Notes under the pieces: model-generated
The model's database searches: none
What the model was told of the DNA's origin: nothing
What the model saw: only the letters and a program-made list of their open reading frames with translations
Translations under genes and position numbers: made by a program
Assembly (NCBI GenBank): GCA_037903355.1
Contig: JBAJFE010000014.1
Coordinates: 7,440,001 to 7,504,000 of the forward strand
DNA: 64,000 bases
Direction: 5' to 3'
From: Trichuris trichiura
Taxonomy: Eukaryota; Nematoda; Enoplea; Trichinellida; Trichuridae
Shown: positions 10,240-20,551 of the stretch, in pieces
Position numbering within the stretch: position 1 is the stretch's first letter
Layout of the letters: each line of letters starts with the position of its first letter

Positions 10240-11180
10240 CCACAATACAAAACAATACAAACGAAGAAGCGGCGGTGCACTTCCTCAGCTAAAAAGGGCT
10301 GTTGCACAGCGAAAGGCTGTGCCCCCTTTGCGAAGAGGCGATGCGTCTGGGGCGAGGCGGCATGGCCTGGTGCTGCTTCAGGCGTTCCTACTGCAGGCAA
10401 GCGTCCATGCGCAGAGGGTCATGGTTCAAAGATAAGCCTGCTAAGCTCAGTGAACGTTTTGAGCGTGACAGTGCAATGTGCCCTTCGCAGCCCCCTGGCA
10501 AAAAGTGAAGTTCCAGACGGCTGTGGAGATGATGATCTGGAGTCAAGGATACAGCTTGATGAGACTTCGTAAAGATGAGCTAGGTAGCAGCCTGCGCGCC
10601 TTGTATTGTTCCTGTAGGCATTTTCTTTCTTTCAGGGCTCAATAAGAACGTCACAATCCGTTGGAAAAGCCACCTGTAGCAAATTGCAGCAGAAGCACTG
10701 GCCGAAGCACCGGTGCAACTGGGAGGGCCGTCGAGGACGGTGGAACTGGACTGGTCGCTGTCCTCCCGGAAGAAGTACAACAGAGGGAAGAAGTTCCCAC
10801 AGCAGTTGGTCTTCGGAGGTACATACCAGGAGACTGGTGATGCCTTTGTCGTACCCTTGGAGGACCGCTCGTCTCAGACTCTGCTGTGCATTATACAGAG
10901 GCACGTAAGGCCTGGATCTACGGTGATCACGGACAAGTGGCGTGCGTACCAGTGTCTCAGCCGCGAGGGGTACAAGCACTTGCGAGTGAACCATTCATTG
11001 AGCTTCGTGGACTGAGGCACGGGTGCGCATACGCAGTCTGTGGAATTGCTGTGGGCCCAGGCCAAGCAGGGCAACAAGTGGCGACGTGAAACGCGTCAGA
11101 GCGCGCTTCCATCGTACCTCTGCGAATTTATGTAGAGAAAGTGGTTGGGAACTTCCGACATGTTCATTGCCATCCTCAGC
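10240..11180 (+). pseudogene. Merlin transposase, copy a (broken)
   Basis: This is a transposase of the ISXO2-like (IS1016/Merlin) family, which cuts and pastes the element using a DDE-type active site. The N-terminal zinc-ribbon part (GLLHSERLCPLCEEAMRL, 10305-10360) lies in one frame. The catalytic core (10713-11012) lies in another: VELDWSLSSRKKYNRGKKF, then FGGTYQETGDAFVVPLEDRS, then VITDKWRAYQCLSREGYKHL, ending at TGA 11013. The third acidic motif (SVELLWAQAK) and the C-terminal part follow the stop. The first and second Asp are visible, but the Glu usually after the first Asp is Trp. Several frameshifts rule out activity. Confidence 0.85.
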
Positions 11181-12132
11181 GACATACTCAGCTTGCACCC
11201 GCCTGCGCATTGCAGCAGTGAACGGTATGTACCATGTTCACGTTCACTTTGTCTATGTGCGTTACTCTCTGTGGCGTACAGTAGTCAGTAGCATTGCAAG
11301 AGAGAATTGCAGACCGCATTGTTCAGGTAATCTGATAATCTGATTATCTCCCCCATTGTTCAACTTATCAGATTATCCTCCTTTTGGTGTTGCCGTGCCA
11401 AATTCTGGCCAATGTGAACGGAGAAAAACGCCAAATGCTCTACGGTAAACGTTTAGCATTCAGTGTTACAGCTCTCCCAGTTCTGAGTTTCTGTTCTATT
11501 GATGGATGGTTTTCTTTCACTTCTTCAGAGGATTCGTCTTTTCCCTTAGACCAGTTGGTTGATCAAACTGTTGCGCGGCCGGTACTTAACTGCATCCTAT
11601 CACATGCGATCTACCTTGGTGTTTATTGTCTTTTCCTTCATTATTGCCCTCAGATGCCCTTAGCGTCCAGTGTACTTCTGATTTCGAATACGGTTGGAAA
11701 TGTTAAAAGTATCCATTGCTGCAATTAATTAGCGAGAAAGAAAGTAAATATTTACCAATCATTAAATTTAATTAGGAAAAAGTTGTGATCACAATTTACC
11801 ATATTTTTAAGAAAAGGTTTTGGCTGAATGTCAGAAGTTAGCGACGTTAGCAATTATATCAAAAAAATGCGTAGCTTGTGAAGCCAAAATCAAGCCAGTA
11901 AAAGAAGCTGAAGAAGTTGGAAAACAAGAAATACAAACGCCATGGTTTGTCACTTTCATCAACTGAAAATTGACTGCTGTGCTTTGTTAGGCCAAGAACA
12001 GGGAGAATACAGAGGAAATATGAATTATCGCGGTGTTTCTCCAAAACCGTTGTAGCTGAAACAGGGATTTGCAGGTACGTGCATTTTAATGAACTCATTA
12101 CAAGAGCACATATACGAATATTGCAACTAATA
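11181..12132. other. Merlin 3' remains and unassigned DNA
   Basis: Positions 11181-11410 resemble the Merlin 3' region (GAACGGTATGTACC and a degraded GTTGCCGTGCCAAATT end). The rest contains a 114-codon open frame (11384-11728, plus) with no recognisable similarity and no supporting splice or start context. It is not called as a gene. The TSD of the next element ends at 12132. Confidence 0.3.
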
Positions 12133-12520
12133 TATCTTCAACACGGTTTGTTGTCTAGCCCGTTGATGAAGTCTGAAATCAAACTGGAGCAAATGCATTA
12201 CCAACGGATGGATGAACAATTATTAAGGAAAATTCAGAACAGGAACACTTGTCGTTCATAGCTTTCAGGACTAACCTTGTCCCGTCGTCAGCGATGGTGG
12301 TCCAGAACACTTATCGTTCATAGCTTTCGGGACTAACCTTGTCCTGAAAGCTACGAACGGTTAGTGTTCCTGTTCTGAATTTTCCTTAATAATCGTTCAT
12401 CCATCCGTTGGTAGTGCATTTGCTTCAGTTTGATTTCATACTCCTTCAACGGGCTATACAACAAACCGTATTGAAGATATGAAGATTCATCGCCCCGTTA
12501 AGAAACACCCAGTGTTCAAG
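12133..12520 (+). mobile_element. Palindromic PLE terminal-repeat insertion, 13-bp TSD
   Basis: It is bracketed by the exact duplication ATTGCAACTAATA (12120-12132 and 12521-12533). Inside are two inverted copies of the PLE terminal repeat, each with the ACCAACGGATGGATGA block (plus at 12211, inverse at 12394). A 41-nt tail (12480-12520, containing CCCCGTTAAGAAACACCC) is present at the right end only. No polyprotein coding remains. The layout copies that of the 3.1 kb PLE-2 insertion in miniature. Confidence 0.9.
12261..12291 (-). ncRNA. Hammerhead-like motif, left arm
   Basis: On the minus strand CTGACGAC, GGGA, an 8-9 nt loop, TCCT, then GAAAGC. The stem is GGGA/TCCT with one G-T pair. A partial, stem-lacking duplicate follows at 12322-12352. 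Confidence 0.4.
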
Positions 12521-12533
12521 ATTGCAACTAATA

Positions 12534-12637
12534 ATAATAATTCCTTCCTGGAACAAATGATTGAGCGCATCCTTTTTTCACGTGTACTGTATGTGTACCC
12601 GCACCCGTACAGCTGCTAATTCGCTGGCCTTGGTCTT
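12534..12637. other. Short unassigned spacer
   Basis: Unique-looking DNA between two PLE-derived insertions. No feature is recognised. Confidence 0.4.
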
Positions 12638-12996
12638 TCGAAAGACAGGATGTCTTTTAACAGGCTTGAATTGTTTCATAGTAGATCTTCAGATTCACGG
12701 GTTTAGCCTGTTGGATGTATCTGTAAGTAAACTTCAAAATGCCCTACCAACGGATGGATGAGCAAATTGTAAGAGAAAATACAGAACAATGTGTATACCG
12801 TACGTTTCGGAACTGCTCGTGTTCCGTTCTCCTTAACACTGCTGACGACGGAACACGAGCAGTTCCGAAACGTACGGTATACACATTGTTCTGTATTTTC
12901 TCTTACAATTTGCTCATCTATCCGTTGGTAGGGCATTTTGAGGTTTACTTACAGATACATCCAACAGGCCAAACCCGTGAATCTGAAGATCTACTA
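12638..12996 (-). mobile_element. Palindromic PLE terminal repeats, tail on the left
   Basis: Two near-identical arms face each other around about 12833. The left arm carries CCCTACCAACGGATGGATGA (12740) and the right arm its reverse complement near 12924. The tail, AAAGACAGGATGTC-like, lies at the left end, so this copy is in minus orientation. No convincing TSD was found. The two mirrored 77- and 86-codon frames across it are a by-product of the palindrome. Confidence 0.75.
12842..12876 (+). ncRNA. Hammerhead-like motif, 5-bp stem
   Basis: CTGACGAC, GGAAC, seven-base loop, GTTCC, then GAAACG. The paired arm on the left has lost the CTGACGA box, so only this side keeps the full order. Confidence 0.5.
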
Positions 12997-13450
12997 TGAA
13001 GCTGACTATTCTGTTCAGTCAGCGTTTCTTCATTCTGCCGACACTAACAACAATCCCTGATCTGTCCTCTTTGTTATATAATCCTGTCAGCGGGGTCATG
13101 CCAGGGTGAGGAAGCATGACTGACTGGCTTTATTTTTGACAGCAGCTTCACGTCATGTGACACGGGGAACGCCACCCTGTACTGTTTACGCCGACAGCAT
13201 CCGCATTGTTTCCCTTCCGAGTCAATCCGTTGTTGGCGAAGGAAAACTCTGGTTATTCACCACATATCCGCTCTGCATAAAACGCGTTGCGTCTTCTTAT
13301 AAGATGCAGCAGAAACTTTGCATTCTTGAATAACTCTACTTTAGCTATACGTTTACTTCATTAAGTTGAGGAGCTGCCATTCAGAAGAGCACAGCGCTGC
13401 CAACGTTTCATTTCAAATGTATCCCATTTCGGTCATAGCTTTCGCTTCAG
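12997..13450. other. Unassigned stretch
   Basis: No gene or repeat family was recognised. Confidence 0.3.
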
Positions 13451-13834
13451 CAGTCGAGAAATCCTTTGAAGGTATCTTCTGTTCCTTTTGGTCAGCGCAT
13501 GCTTTTGCCGCGTAAAAGAGTCTGGATCTTGAAAGGATTGATAATCTGTTGGAGAGAGGTTAAATGGCTACGCATAATGGGGAAGGATCTTGCCACTCGA
13601 TCTGTTCAGTCTGTCACCGGTGAGCTTCAAAGTTCTAAGACGGGGGTTGTCACGGAGATGGATTCACCTTCTGAACTAAGTTTCAAAGAAAACTCAGCAA
13701 ACACAATTATGGAATCACCGACTTCAAGGTGGCAGCAACCAACTTCAGCGAAAGACTGTGGTTTGCAGAATAGCCCAACGCAAAAGGGTCGGTGTCAACC
13801 TCTGGCGGCTTTTAACGAAACAATCGACCTATAG
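13451..13834 (+). CDS. Possible host exon(s), C-terminal
   Basis: Not recognised. A TTTCGCTTCAG acceptor precedes an open frame from 13451 to TAG at 13832. The later part reads like soluble Ser/Thr-rich protein (GVVTEMDSPSELSFKENSAN, then CQPLAAFNETIDL). An alternative splice reading removes 13472-13518 (47 nt, GTATCT to AAAG) and gives SLDLERIDNLLERG. The intron length matches those at 4.8-5.5 kb. Which reading is right cannot be settled here. It may also be a chance ORF. Confidence 0.3.
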   Translation, partial: QSRNPLKVSSVPFGQRMLLPRKRVWILKGLIICWREVKWLRIMGKDLATRSVQSVTGELQSSKTGVVTEMDSPSELSFKENSANTIMESPTSRWQQPTSAKDCGLQNSPTQKGRCQPLAAFNETIDL

Positions 13835-14399
13835 ATTCATAATCTCAACCATAAAGATGCTTGCTATGAGTACATCTCAAAATGTATTGAATGTGTGAAG
13901 GTTACAATAATTACCATTAGCAAGTGTTACAGCACAACATTTGGGTCTTAGCAACCATTTCCCCACTGGAAGTAGCGGCGGCAACTTCAAAGAAGGTCAA
14001 GTGGGGATTACGGGAGATTACGTACAATACCTTAGATAATCGGATTATCAGATTAGGCAGAAGAATTTCTAGCGGCAACGTCAAGGCGGACTAAGAGTTA
14101 CTGATGGCACAGTGAAATGTACGCCGCTAACATGTACAGTGAAAGTAAACGTAAAACAAGCGTACATACCATTCATTGAGGGAAGGAGACTGTAGCAGGC
14201 AGTTCAGTCTTTCGGGGCGGGTTTAATCTGACGACAGCAACGCGCATAGACAACATGACAGAAAAGAAATTGCGTACCTTTCGCCGCGGCAGGCGGTACG
14301 GTCACTTGGGGCTGGTTCAACCAGAAGGCAGTAACGCGCATATAGAAAATGACCCAGAAGTTTAACTGCATACCGTTCACGGCAGCACGCAGACTGGCG

Positions 14400-16295
14400 C
14401 AGGCGGTGCGTTGACTGAGATCCTGTGCAACCTGACCACAGTTACGCGCGTAGAAAAAGTACACGTACACAAACCACGTACTATCTACTGCGGCAAGGAT
14501 GTGGGCGCTGTCGGTGCGTCTACTCAGGGCGGGTGCAACCTGAGGATGTCGTTGAGGATGGCTTCGAACGCGTCGGAGACTCCCAAACGCTTTCTTCACA
14601 TGAACTCGGGGAGGTGCAATGGGACCGCGTTCTGATGCGTTCCCCAACGCCACTAGTTGCCCCGTTTGATCTGGACCTACAGTAATTTCACGGACTGAGT
14701 GTGCGCGCCCTGCCTCGGTCCACGAAGCTCGCCAACTGGCTCACTCAGGAGAGGTGGTACCCCTCGCAGCTGAGACGACGGTACGCACGCCAGTCGTCCG
14801 TCATCACGCAGACTCACGCTTCACGTGCGACCGTATAACGTGGAACAGCGTGCTAGACGAGCGGTTCTGCACGGGTACAGGCAAGGATCCGCCGGTTTCC
14901 CGGCAAACACCACCGAAGACCCACAGCGATATGTACTTCCTCCCTCCGTTGTACTTGCTCCGGGAGAGCAGGGACTCGTCCAGCTCCACCGTCATCGACG
15001 GTTCTCCCGGTTGCACCGGTGCTTAGGCCAGCGCATCTGCTGCAACTTGCCGCAGGTGCCTACACCACCGCCCTAGAGTGGTGTAGTTCACTCCTGCAAT
15101 GCAGACAATGCCTACGAGAACAAAACAAGACGCGCGTATCACTACCCAGCTCCTCTTCGCAGAATTTCAGCATGGTAAGCCCTCGACTCTAAAAGTACAT
15201 CATTTCGACCGCCTTCTGAAATTTGATCCTGTGCCGGGGAACTGCAAATGACACATTGCATTGCAACGCTGAAGACGGCCACTGCACTTAGTGCGCTTAC
15301 CGTCGAACTACATGCCCTTCTGTATGGACAGTTCCTTGCAGCAGGACCGTCTAAAGCACGGGTGGGGAACATCCGGCCGGCGAGGCCATTCCATTCAGCC
15401 CGCGAGACCATTTTCCGCCCACTCGCTGGGGCAACCGCACACGGATGCGAGATTCAGTGAAATGTGATTGTGAGAGGTTATTTTTCATAATGCGATAAAC
15501 GCATTGTATGTGAATCCTATGTGTAAGAAGATAAATCTTGCGTAACAAGAAGGGTGCGTCAGGCTGGCTCGGTAGACTGCATTGCCGACAGTTCTCTCTC
15601 GACAAACCGACATTGTTAGTCCTCGGTGACCAGCAGTAGGCACCACTACAGTGTGTGTACGCGCGGGTCAGTAGCGTGGACTATTGCTTTTTGTGAGATA
15701 ACGACTGTCCAGCTTGTTAGAGCACTTTCGCTTTTTTTTGCTCTCAGTAGTCACTGGCATCGTTCTCGTCAGTTTGCACCGGCCGCTTGTCCTTCACGGC
15801 TCTGAAGTACAAAAAGGTTATTTCGTTCTTTGTAGTTGCGATCATGTTCTTGACAACTGGGTTGCAGAATTGTCTCAAAATTCTGCTTTTTATCTCAGAG
15901 TTGCCTCACCAAGGAAAAGCAGTTCCAAGCATCCTATTAAGGGTGACTTAATAAACATACGTGCAAATCAGGCAGGCTGTTTTTCGTTTAAGTATGCTAT
16001 ACGGCTCGCGAACAGTCTTATAAACGTCTAAACGGCCCGCGGCACCAAAAAGGTTCCCCACCCCTGGTCTAGAGCAACGCTAAGCCATGCCGCCGCTCAC
16101 CAGACGCATCGCCTGTCCGCACGAGAGGTACAGCCTGTCACTGTGCAACAGCCCCTTACTGCGAACGAACTGCACCGCCGTCTCTTCGTCCGGCACCGTC
16201 CGCCGCAGCCATGCCATGCCCTTACGCAGGTTCTTACGTGAACGTCCACTTTGGCTTGCCGTTGGCAAATTGGGGCTGGTCGTCAGCGAAGTCAT
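14400..16295 (-). pseudogene. Merlin transposase, copy b (broken, interrupted)
   Basis: The N-terminal zinc-ribbon region (RKGMAWLRRTVPDEETAV then SKGLLHSDRLYLSCGQAMRL) lies at 16080-16240. The hAT at 15357-16066 splits the gene. Beyond it, catalytic pieces appear: VELDESLLSRSKYNGGRKY and FGGVCRETGGSLPVPVQNRS (14830-15010), then a second-Asp region TDDWRAYRRLSCEG (near 14750-14790). The C-terminal part lies near 14440-14650. The frames change between blocks. In YLSCGQ a metal-binding Cys seen in copies a and g (CPLC, CFLC) is replaced by Tyr-Leu-Ser. It is dead. Confidence 0.8.
15357..16066. mobile_element. hAT-A non-autonomous element, 710 bp
   Basis: It starts CACGGGTGGGGAAC and ends GGTTCCCCACCCCTG. 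It is flanked by GTCTAAAG (15349-15356) and GTCTAGAG (16067-16074), a 7-of-8 TSD, inside the Merlin transposase. The interior shares blocks (GGGGCAACCGCA, AACGTCTAAACGGCCCG) with the copies at 31795, 43718 and 48215. No transposase reading frame was recognised in it. Confidence 0.85.
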
Positions 16296-16745
16296 AACGC
16301 AGAATGAACATTACGCAGTTCACCATGGCGCAACGCACACCAGCCCGTTGACCTTCCATGTTTTCGACGAATCACGAACCAAACCCTATGATGCACCACT
16401 GCTGCCCATTGTGCTCTCCGTTCCGGCAATCTGTGCGCAGCTGTTTCATTCCCTTACTGGCCATTGTTTCGCAAGGGTCAGTAACCGCATCCGTGACGCT
16501 TCCCTTCAGTATTCCCTGTGATATTACGGAATTCCTCAGCAGGTAATCCACTAGGCCACTCCTGCAGGTGCCACTGACGATGCATTGTCCTGCCTGTCCC
16601 AATTGCTTGGCATGCGTTGAAGTACGGGCACTAAGACGTGCCTCCCATTGTTTCGCTAATCGCACTTCATTACGCAGTTTCATTGCATATTACCCATTGA
16701 TATTGCCGCCGCCACTTATGGTGGGGGCAATGTTGCGAAGATCCC

Positions 16746-17400
16746 AACATTCTTAACGAAGCTAGACGTTTGAACCTAGGCGTGTTAACCTAGCTGAAAC
16801 TGAAAGAGTAGAATTGGTCTTAGGCTTAGGCCACGGCAGATCAGGAATTTGCAATGTCAAAACGCTCTTGGCCCAAAACCTACCTTATTTTGAAGCCCTT
16901 TTGATTTTCATGAATGTTAACAAACATTGCGCCACTAAATTCCTCCTACATCTCCTGCATCTCCTCTAACGGTTCGGCATGTTGCAAAAGCAAGCTTCTT
17001 GTGACGCATCGATGTTACCCAATTTTTTAAAAGTACTTCCGTCTTTTTCACAGTTGCAAGTTTTTTTCCAGCATGATGAATGTTAGAATCTGTGTTTCCT
17101 CAGCCCTTGCCGTTTTAATGTAGTGAACGATAGGCCTAGTCTTGGAGTGCTCTGTGGAAAAAATGCGCCCAATACATGCATGAAAAGTCAGGCTTACTTC
17201 CGGAAGTTTTAGTCTTTATAAATTTATTGATGATTCACAGCTTATTAGTATAATAAATAAAATAGATTAATTGACATGTTCCTACACATCTGAAAAATCT
17301 TGAACTTGTAAGATCCCTAAGTTTGAATTAATCGTTCTACAAGTTACATATAGTGAAAAAAGTTTCATCGGTGGCGTCTCCTTGCTTTGCCCTTGTGCAG
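16746..17400. other. Unassigned stretch
   Basis: A 40-bp piece of the Merlin 3' block (CTTAGGCTTAGGCCACGGCA) lies near 16821. Otherwise nothing is recognised. It probably includes upstream intron sequence of the gene at 17401. Confidence 0.3.
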
Positions 17401-17843
17401 ACAGTGCGTGGGTAGAAGAAAACAGGTAAGTCAACATGCTGATCCAAGAATGTTGCATCAGTAATACATTCAACAAGCAGTCAGATTATGCACTACACTG
17501 GAGAAGAAAATTTTGCCAGCATTTCCTTATGGCCATGCGTGATCAGGAGAATGGAATCAGACATAATGGAGTAAGTAATTTTAATACAAACTGTTTGATG
17601 AAATAGGGTAGGTTGTGACTATTCAGCGGCATATCTTAACAAAGTTTTACAGGATGAGCAGTTTGTTCTTGTTACAAGGTAATGACTGACGGCCTTAGCA
17701 TATTTTATTTGAATAATTGGTTAAGTCAGCTCATTCTGAATTACTGATTCCTTATGAAATATTCAATTTTCCATTGAATATAAATTTTACTAGTAAATTT
17801 AGTATAGATCGTTAGTTTCAGAAAAAGAAGGGAACAGACGTAA
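17401..17843 (+). CDS. Small multi-exon host gene, 3' end
   Basis: Four short blocks join with consensus splice sites and matching phases: 17401-17425, 17481-17570, 17653-17678 and 17822-17843. The last ends at TAA 17841. The acceptors are TTGTGCAG, ACAAGCAG, TTTTACAG and AGTTTCAG. The donors are GTAAGT, GTAAGT and GTAATG. The introns are 55, 82 and 143 nt. The reading is QCVGRRKQ, then SDYALHWRRKFCQHFLMAMR plus ten residues, then DEQFVLVT, then RKRREQT. No family is recognised. The basic C-terminus might act as a nuclear signal, but this is conjecture. The first block may extend left to 17357. Four compatible junctions in a row are unlikely by chance, though a short coding length leaves doubt. 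Confidence 0.5.
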
Positions 17844-18204
17844 AATTAAACATTGTTCTGTACCGTTTTTGTACTGCTTCATTCGTTTTTTACCCAGAAG
17901 CTTCAGAGTACTTACTTTACCAGCACAGCGCAATACGAGTACTCTGAAAGTCCTGATGCTTAAAAAACGTCATGCCCTACAAACTGCTCATTCTTTTACT
18001 GGTTCGCTCCTGCTATGTTACATTGCAGCTAACGAAGTTTTCTAACTGTAGAAAAGGCACATGAAACGGCGCTACGCAGCTGCATTCTTGAATTTGCCTG
18101 TCTTTTTCTCAAGCTCGAAAGTTGTTGAGAAAGGTCTCCTTGCGCGCTTAAATGTCAAGCTATCGGGATTCACAAATATCTTACCACAAGCAATGATAAA
18201 ACTA
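17844..18204. other. 3' flank of the small gene, nothing recognised
   Basis: No coding or repeat is recognised. It ends with TA at 18203-18204, the target site of the Tigger element. Confidence 0.35.
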
Positions 18205-18645
18205 CAGTTAAACCTCCGTAAGTTGACCGCCCCCCCCCCCAAGAGACTGGACACGACTGGTCAACATGGGCAGGTGGCCAGCATAGGGAGGCTGTTGGTA
18301 TAAGCGGTTCAGCTGAATAGATTAGTATTTGTACGCGTTTTAATCTGTTGTAAAACATCAATTGGAGGTGGGAAGTTTGTTAAATGGTGAGGATGGCCTT
18401 CGCGCTAGCTACCCCGCTTAGCATCTCTGGGCATTTTTGAGCAGCAAAACACGTCAGCTACGCTAACATGCGCCCGACGTCCTCTTCCTTCAGCTTTTGT
18501 ACCATTTCCGTCTTATTGTCACTTTCCTCTTCTGTTTCGTCCCCTGCACTACTTGCTTCTACGCTCATTCCTGCTTCAGCTAGTATAGATTGGAAGATTG
18601 CTTGGGGGTCGAGTTCAGTAGAAGTGGCCACCTCATCATCTGTTG

Positions 18646-19083
18646 TAGTGATTCTCACGGTGGGGCATGTGTCCCACCGGGCGGCCCTTTGAATTCCAAG
18701 GGGGCCCTTTTGATCTGTGGAGGGCATACGTCCCACCTGGGCGATCATGCTGAAGTGCATAAAAAGACCGGGTCAGATGTTGTGCCTCTGCATAAGAGAA
18801 AGCTGCATGCTGTTGCGTCTCACAGTTCTGACTGGCTGGAAGGGAGGACCCGGGGGGGGGGGGGGGAGCGACAGCTAGCTCAGAGGTGAGAAAGTATCTG
18901 ACGCACTATCCGGGAAAAGTTTTCCCCACAAAACTCTGCGCAACATTATGATGTTCAAGCTACCCTCCGCCCTCGCATCCAGCCAATCAGCGCGCTTGAA
19001 ATCGACTAATCAGAATTGGGGAGCCCAAAAGCTCAGAAACGTTCACAGAGAGGCTCTGGTGACCCTGACCTTGAGAAACACTG
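18646..19083. mobile_element. hAT-B internal-deletion derivative, 438 bp
   Basis: The left end is TAGTGATTCTCACGGTGGGG and the right end CTTGAGAAACACTG. The TSDs are ATCTGTTG (18638-18645) and ATCTATTG (19084-19091), 7 of 8. It carries the GC-rich left block of the hAT-B family and the right block with CCAATCAGCGCG. A 16-base poly-G run lies near 18850. It sits in the Tigger transposase. Confidence 0.85.
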
Positions 19084-19397
19084 ATCTATTGCAACGAAGT
19101 TTTCGAAATTTGCTCTTTCAGTCTCTGCCTCACGAGTCGGACTATCAGGCTGGAGCTCGACATCATCCTTCTCGTCTCTGACGAATCCAGCTTTCCTGAA
19201 GCACTTCTTCGTTGCCTTCAGTCGAGCCTTATTCCAGGAAGAACTGAACTAAAGTACGGCGTCCAAAGCATTAATGGACACAGCAATCAAAGCTGTTCCC
19301 ACAGATGAGCTGGTGACTTCTTCTTTGCTAATGACTGACTGCAGAAGCTGGGTCCTGTATTTCACTTTAAATGTCTTAATTACTCTTTGATCTAGAG

Positions 19398-20235
19398 CAG
19401 TGTTTTCCAATCTTTTTGGAGCCAGGGCTCCCTTTCGCCACCTTCAACTTGCCGGGGCCCCCCGTCATTCTCCCCAACGTAATTCTCCTGCTTCTGTTAT
19501 CCTCAAGTGCGCCTACTGTGGTTACTTTGTTGTGAGTTTGTACAAGTAGTTCAACACCTGAAACAGGCTGCAGAATGCAGAATTGACTTCGCTGCCTACC
19601 GTGTATTCTAAGGGAATACCAGTTAAGCCTGGCCGTCATTAAAAACCTTGTTAACATGAACACTGAATTTCTTTACTACACTAGAGCGAAATGGCTAGTA
19701 AGGAAGACGGCTGCCATATACGACGAAAGCACCTTAACGATATTCGAACCCGTGAACGTCTTTAATTCTTTAGTTGGCACTGAAGGCGTTCTTTTCGTAT
19801 TGCTGGACTTAAGCCGGCTAATTGCAAATCAGGGAGCCTTCAGAGTACAAGCGCCGCACTGGGTTTCCTCTTCCTCAATTTTTGGGCTGTTAGCAATGGT
19901 AGCGCAATATGTAAGTCAGGCTGCGCTGCTGTTCTCAGGGCCGCGCAACACTGAATCTAAATTCATTATTTTCTCGGAGCAAGATGACAGTCCCTTGATC
20001 TTACCTCAGTGCGACGACTGGGCATGGTGCAGTGCTACTAATTTATCCACGTCCGGCTCGATAGCCGTCAGGAGTAATCTCAGGTCGTCTCGCCTCACTA
20101 TCCTGAACGGCGGGATCGCTCTCGTCCTGCGGCACCGACTGTCAGGGACCTCTAAATCCCCAATCCTTCCCAGGGTCCCCTTCAAGTTTTCCAAGGCCCC
20201 CAAGGGGCCCCTGGGACCCCCGTTGGGAATCATTG
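19398..20235 (-). mobile_element. hAT-C element, 838 bp, with transposase C-terminus
   Basis: It starts CAGTGTTTTCCAATC and ends CGTTGGGAATCATTG. It is flanked by ATCTAGAG (19390-19397) and ATGTAGAG (20236-20243). On the minus strand about 20006-20113 reads FRIVRRDDLRLLLTAIEPDV and DKLVALHHAQSSH. This parallels the C-terminal end of the hAT-B transposase (IVRRGDLRLRVTSIEPN), so a hAT dimerisation-domain tail is retained. The long plus-strand frame (19656-20288) is antisense to this and is not a gene. Confidence 0.8.
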
Positions 20236-20510
20236 ATGTAGAGGCTGGATTTTTGAGAAAGTGTTTGGAGGCAGGAACTTCAACGTGACGTTTGTGAGGT
20301 GTCTCACCCGTGGATGGATCGGACAGTTGTCTGCTACCGATAAGATGGAACGTTTCATTCGCTTCATCTGTCTATTTTCATCTCTACTTCTTACGGTATG
20401 TATTCTTGCCCGTTGGTAGGTTCTGAAATTAAACTAAAGCAAATGCCCTACCAACGGACGGATGAGCAATTATTAAGGAAAAATACAGAACAAGTACTTA
20501 AACAGTTTGG

Positions 20511-20531
20511 AGCTTTCGGGATTGTCATCAG
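20511..20531 (-). ncRNA. Degenerate hammerhead-like motif, PLE-2 left arm
   Basis: On the minus strand CTGATGAC is followed almost directly by CCCGAAAGC. The hairpin seen at the same place in the right arm is shortened to a few bases, so this side has probably lost the fold. Confidence 0.35.
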
Positions 20532-20551
20532 CGATGGTGGTAATAATACTT

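Larger units (their letters stand above)
13943..16745 (-). mobile_element. Merlin copy b, full length, with nested hAT
   Basis: The left end is GGGTCTTAGCAACC and the right end GCGAAGATCCC. Both neighbour AACATT (13936-13941 and 16746-16751), the likely remains of the TSD. Subterminal GGCGGCAACTTCAAAGAAGG lies near 13978 and its counterpart near 16700. Transposase runs on the minus strand. Removing the nested hAT and its TSD copy leaves about 2.1 kb, close to copy g (2.2 kb). Confidence 0.8.

Noticed and set aside
11384..11728. A 114-codon plus-strand frame as a gene
   Set aside because: No recognised similarity, a hydrophobic and Cys-rich reading typical of chance frames, and it starts in degraded Merlin sequence.
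12703..12999. Two mirrored 77- and 86-codon proteins
   Set aside because: They are the same non-coding PLE terminal repeat read from each arm of a palindrome.
18225..18866. Poly-C (near 18230) and poly-G (near 18850) runs as functional elements
   Set aside because: Short homopolymers inside transposon ends, more likely slippage or assembly noise.
19656..20288. A 210-codon plus-strand ORF as a host gene
   Set aside because: It lies in hAT-C, antisense to recognisable transposase C-terminal coding, and runs across the element boundary into Tigger.
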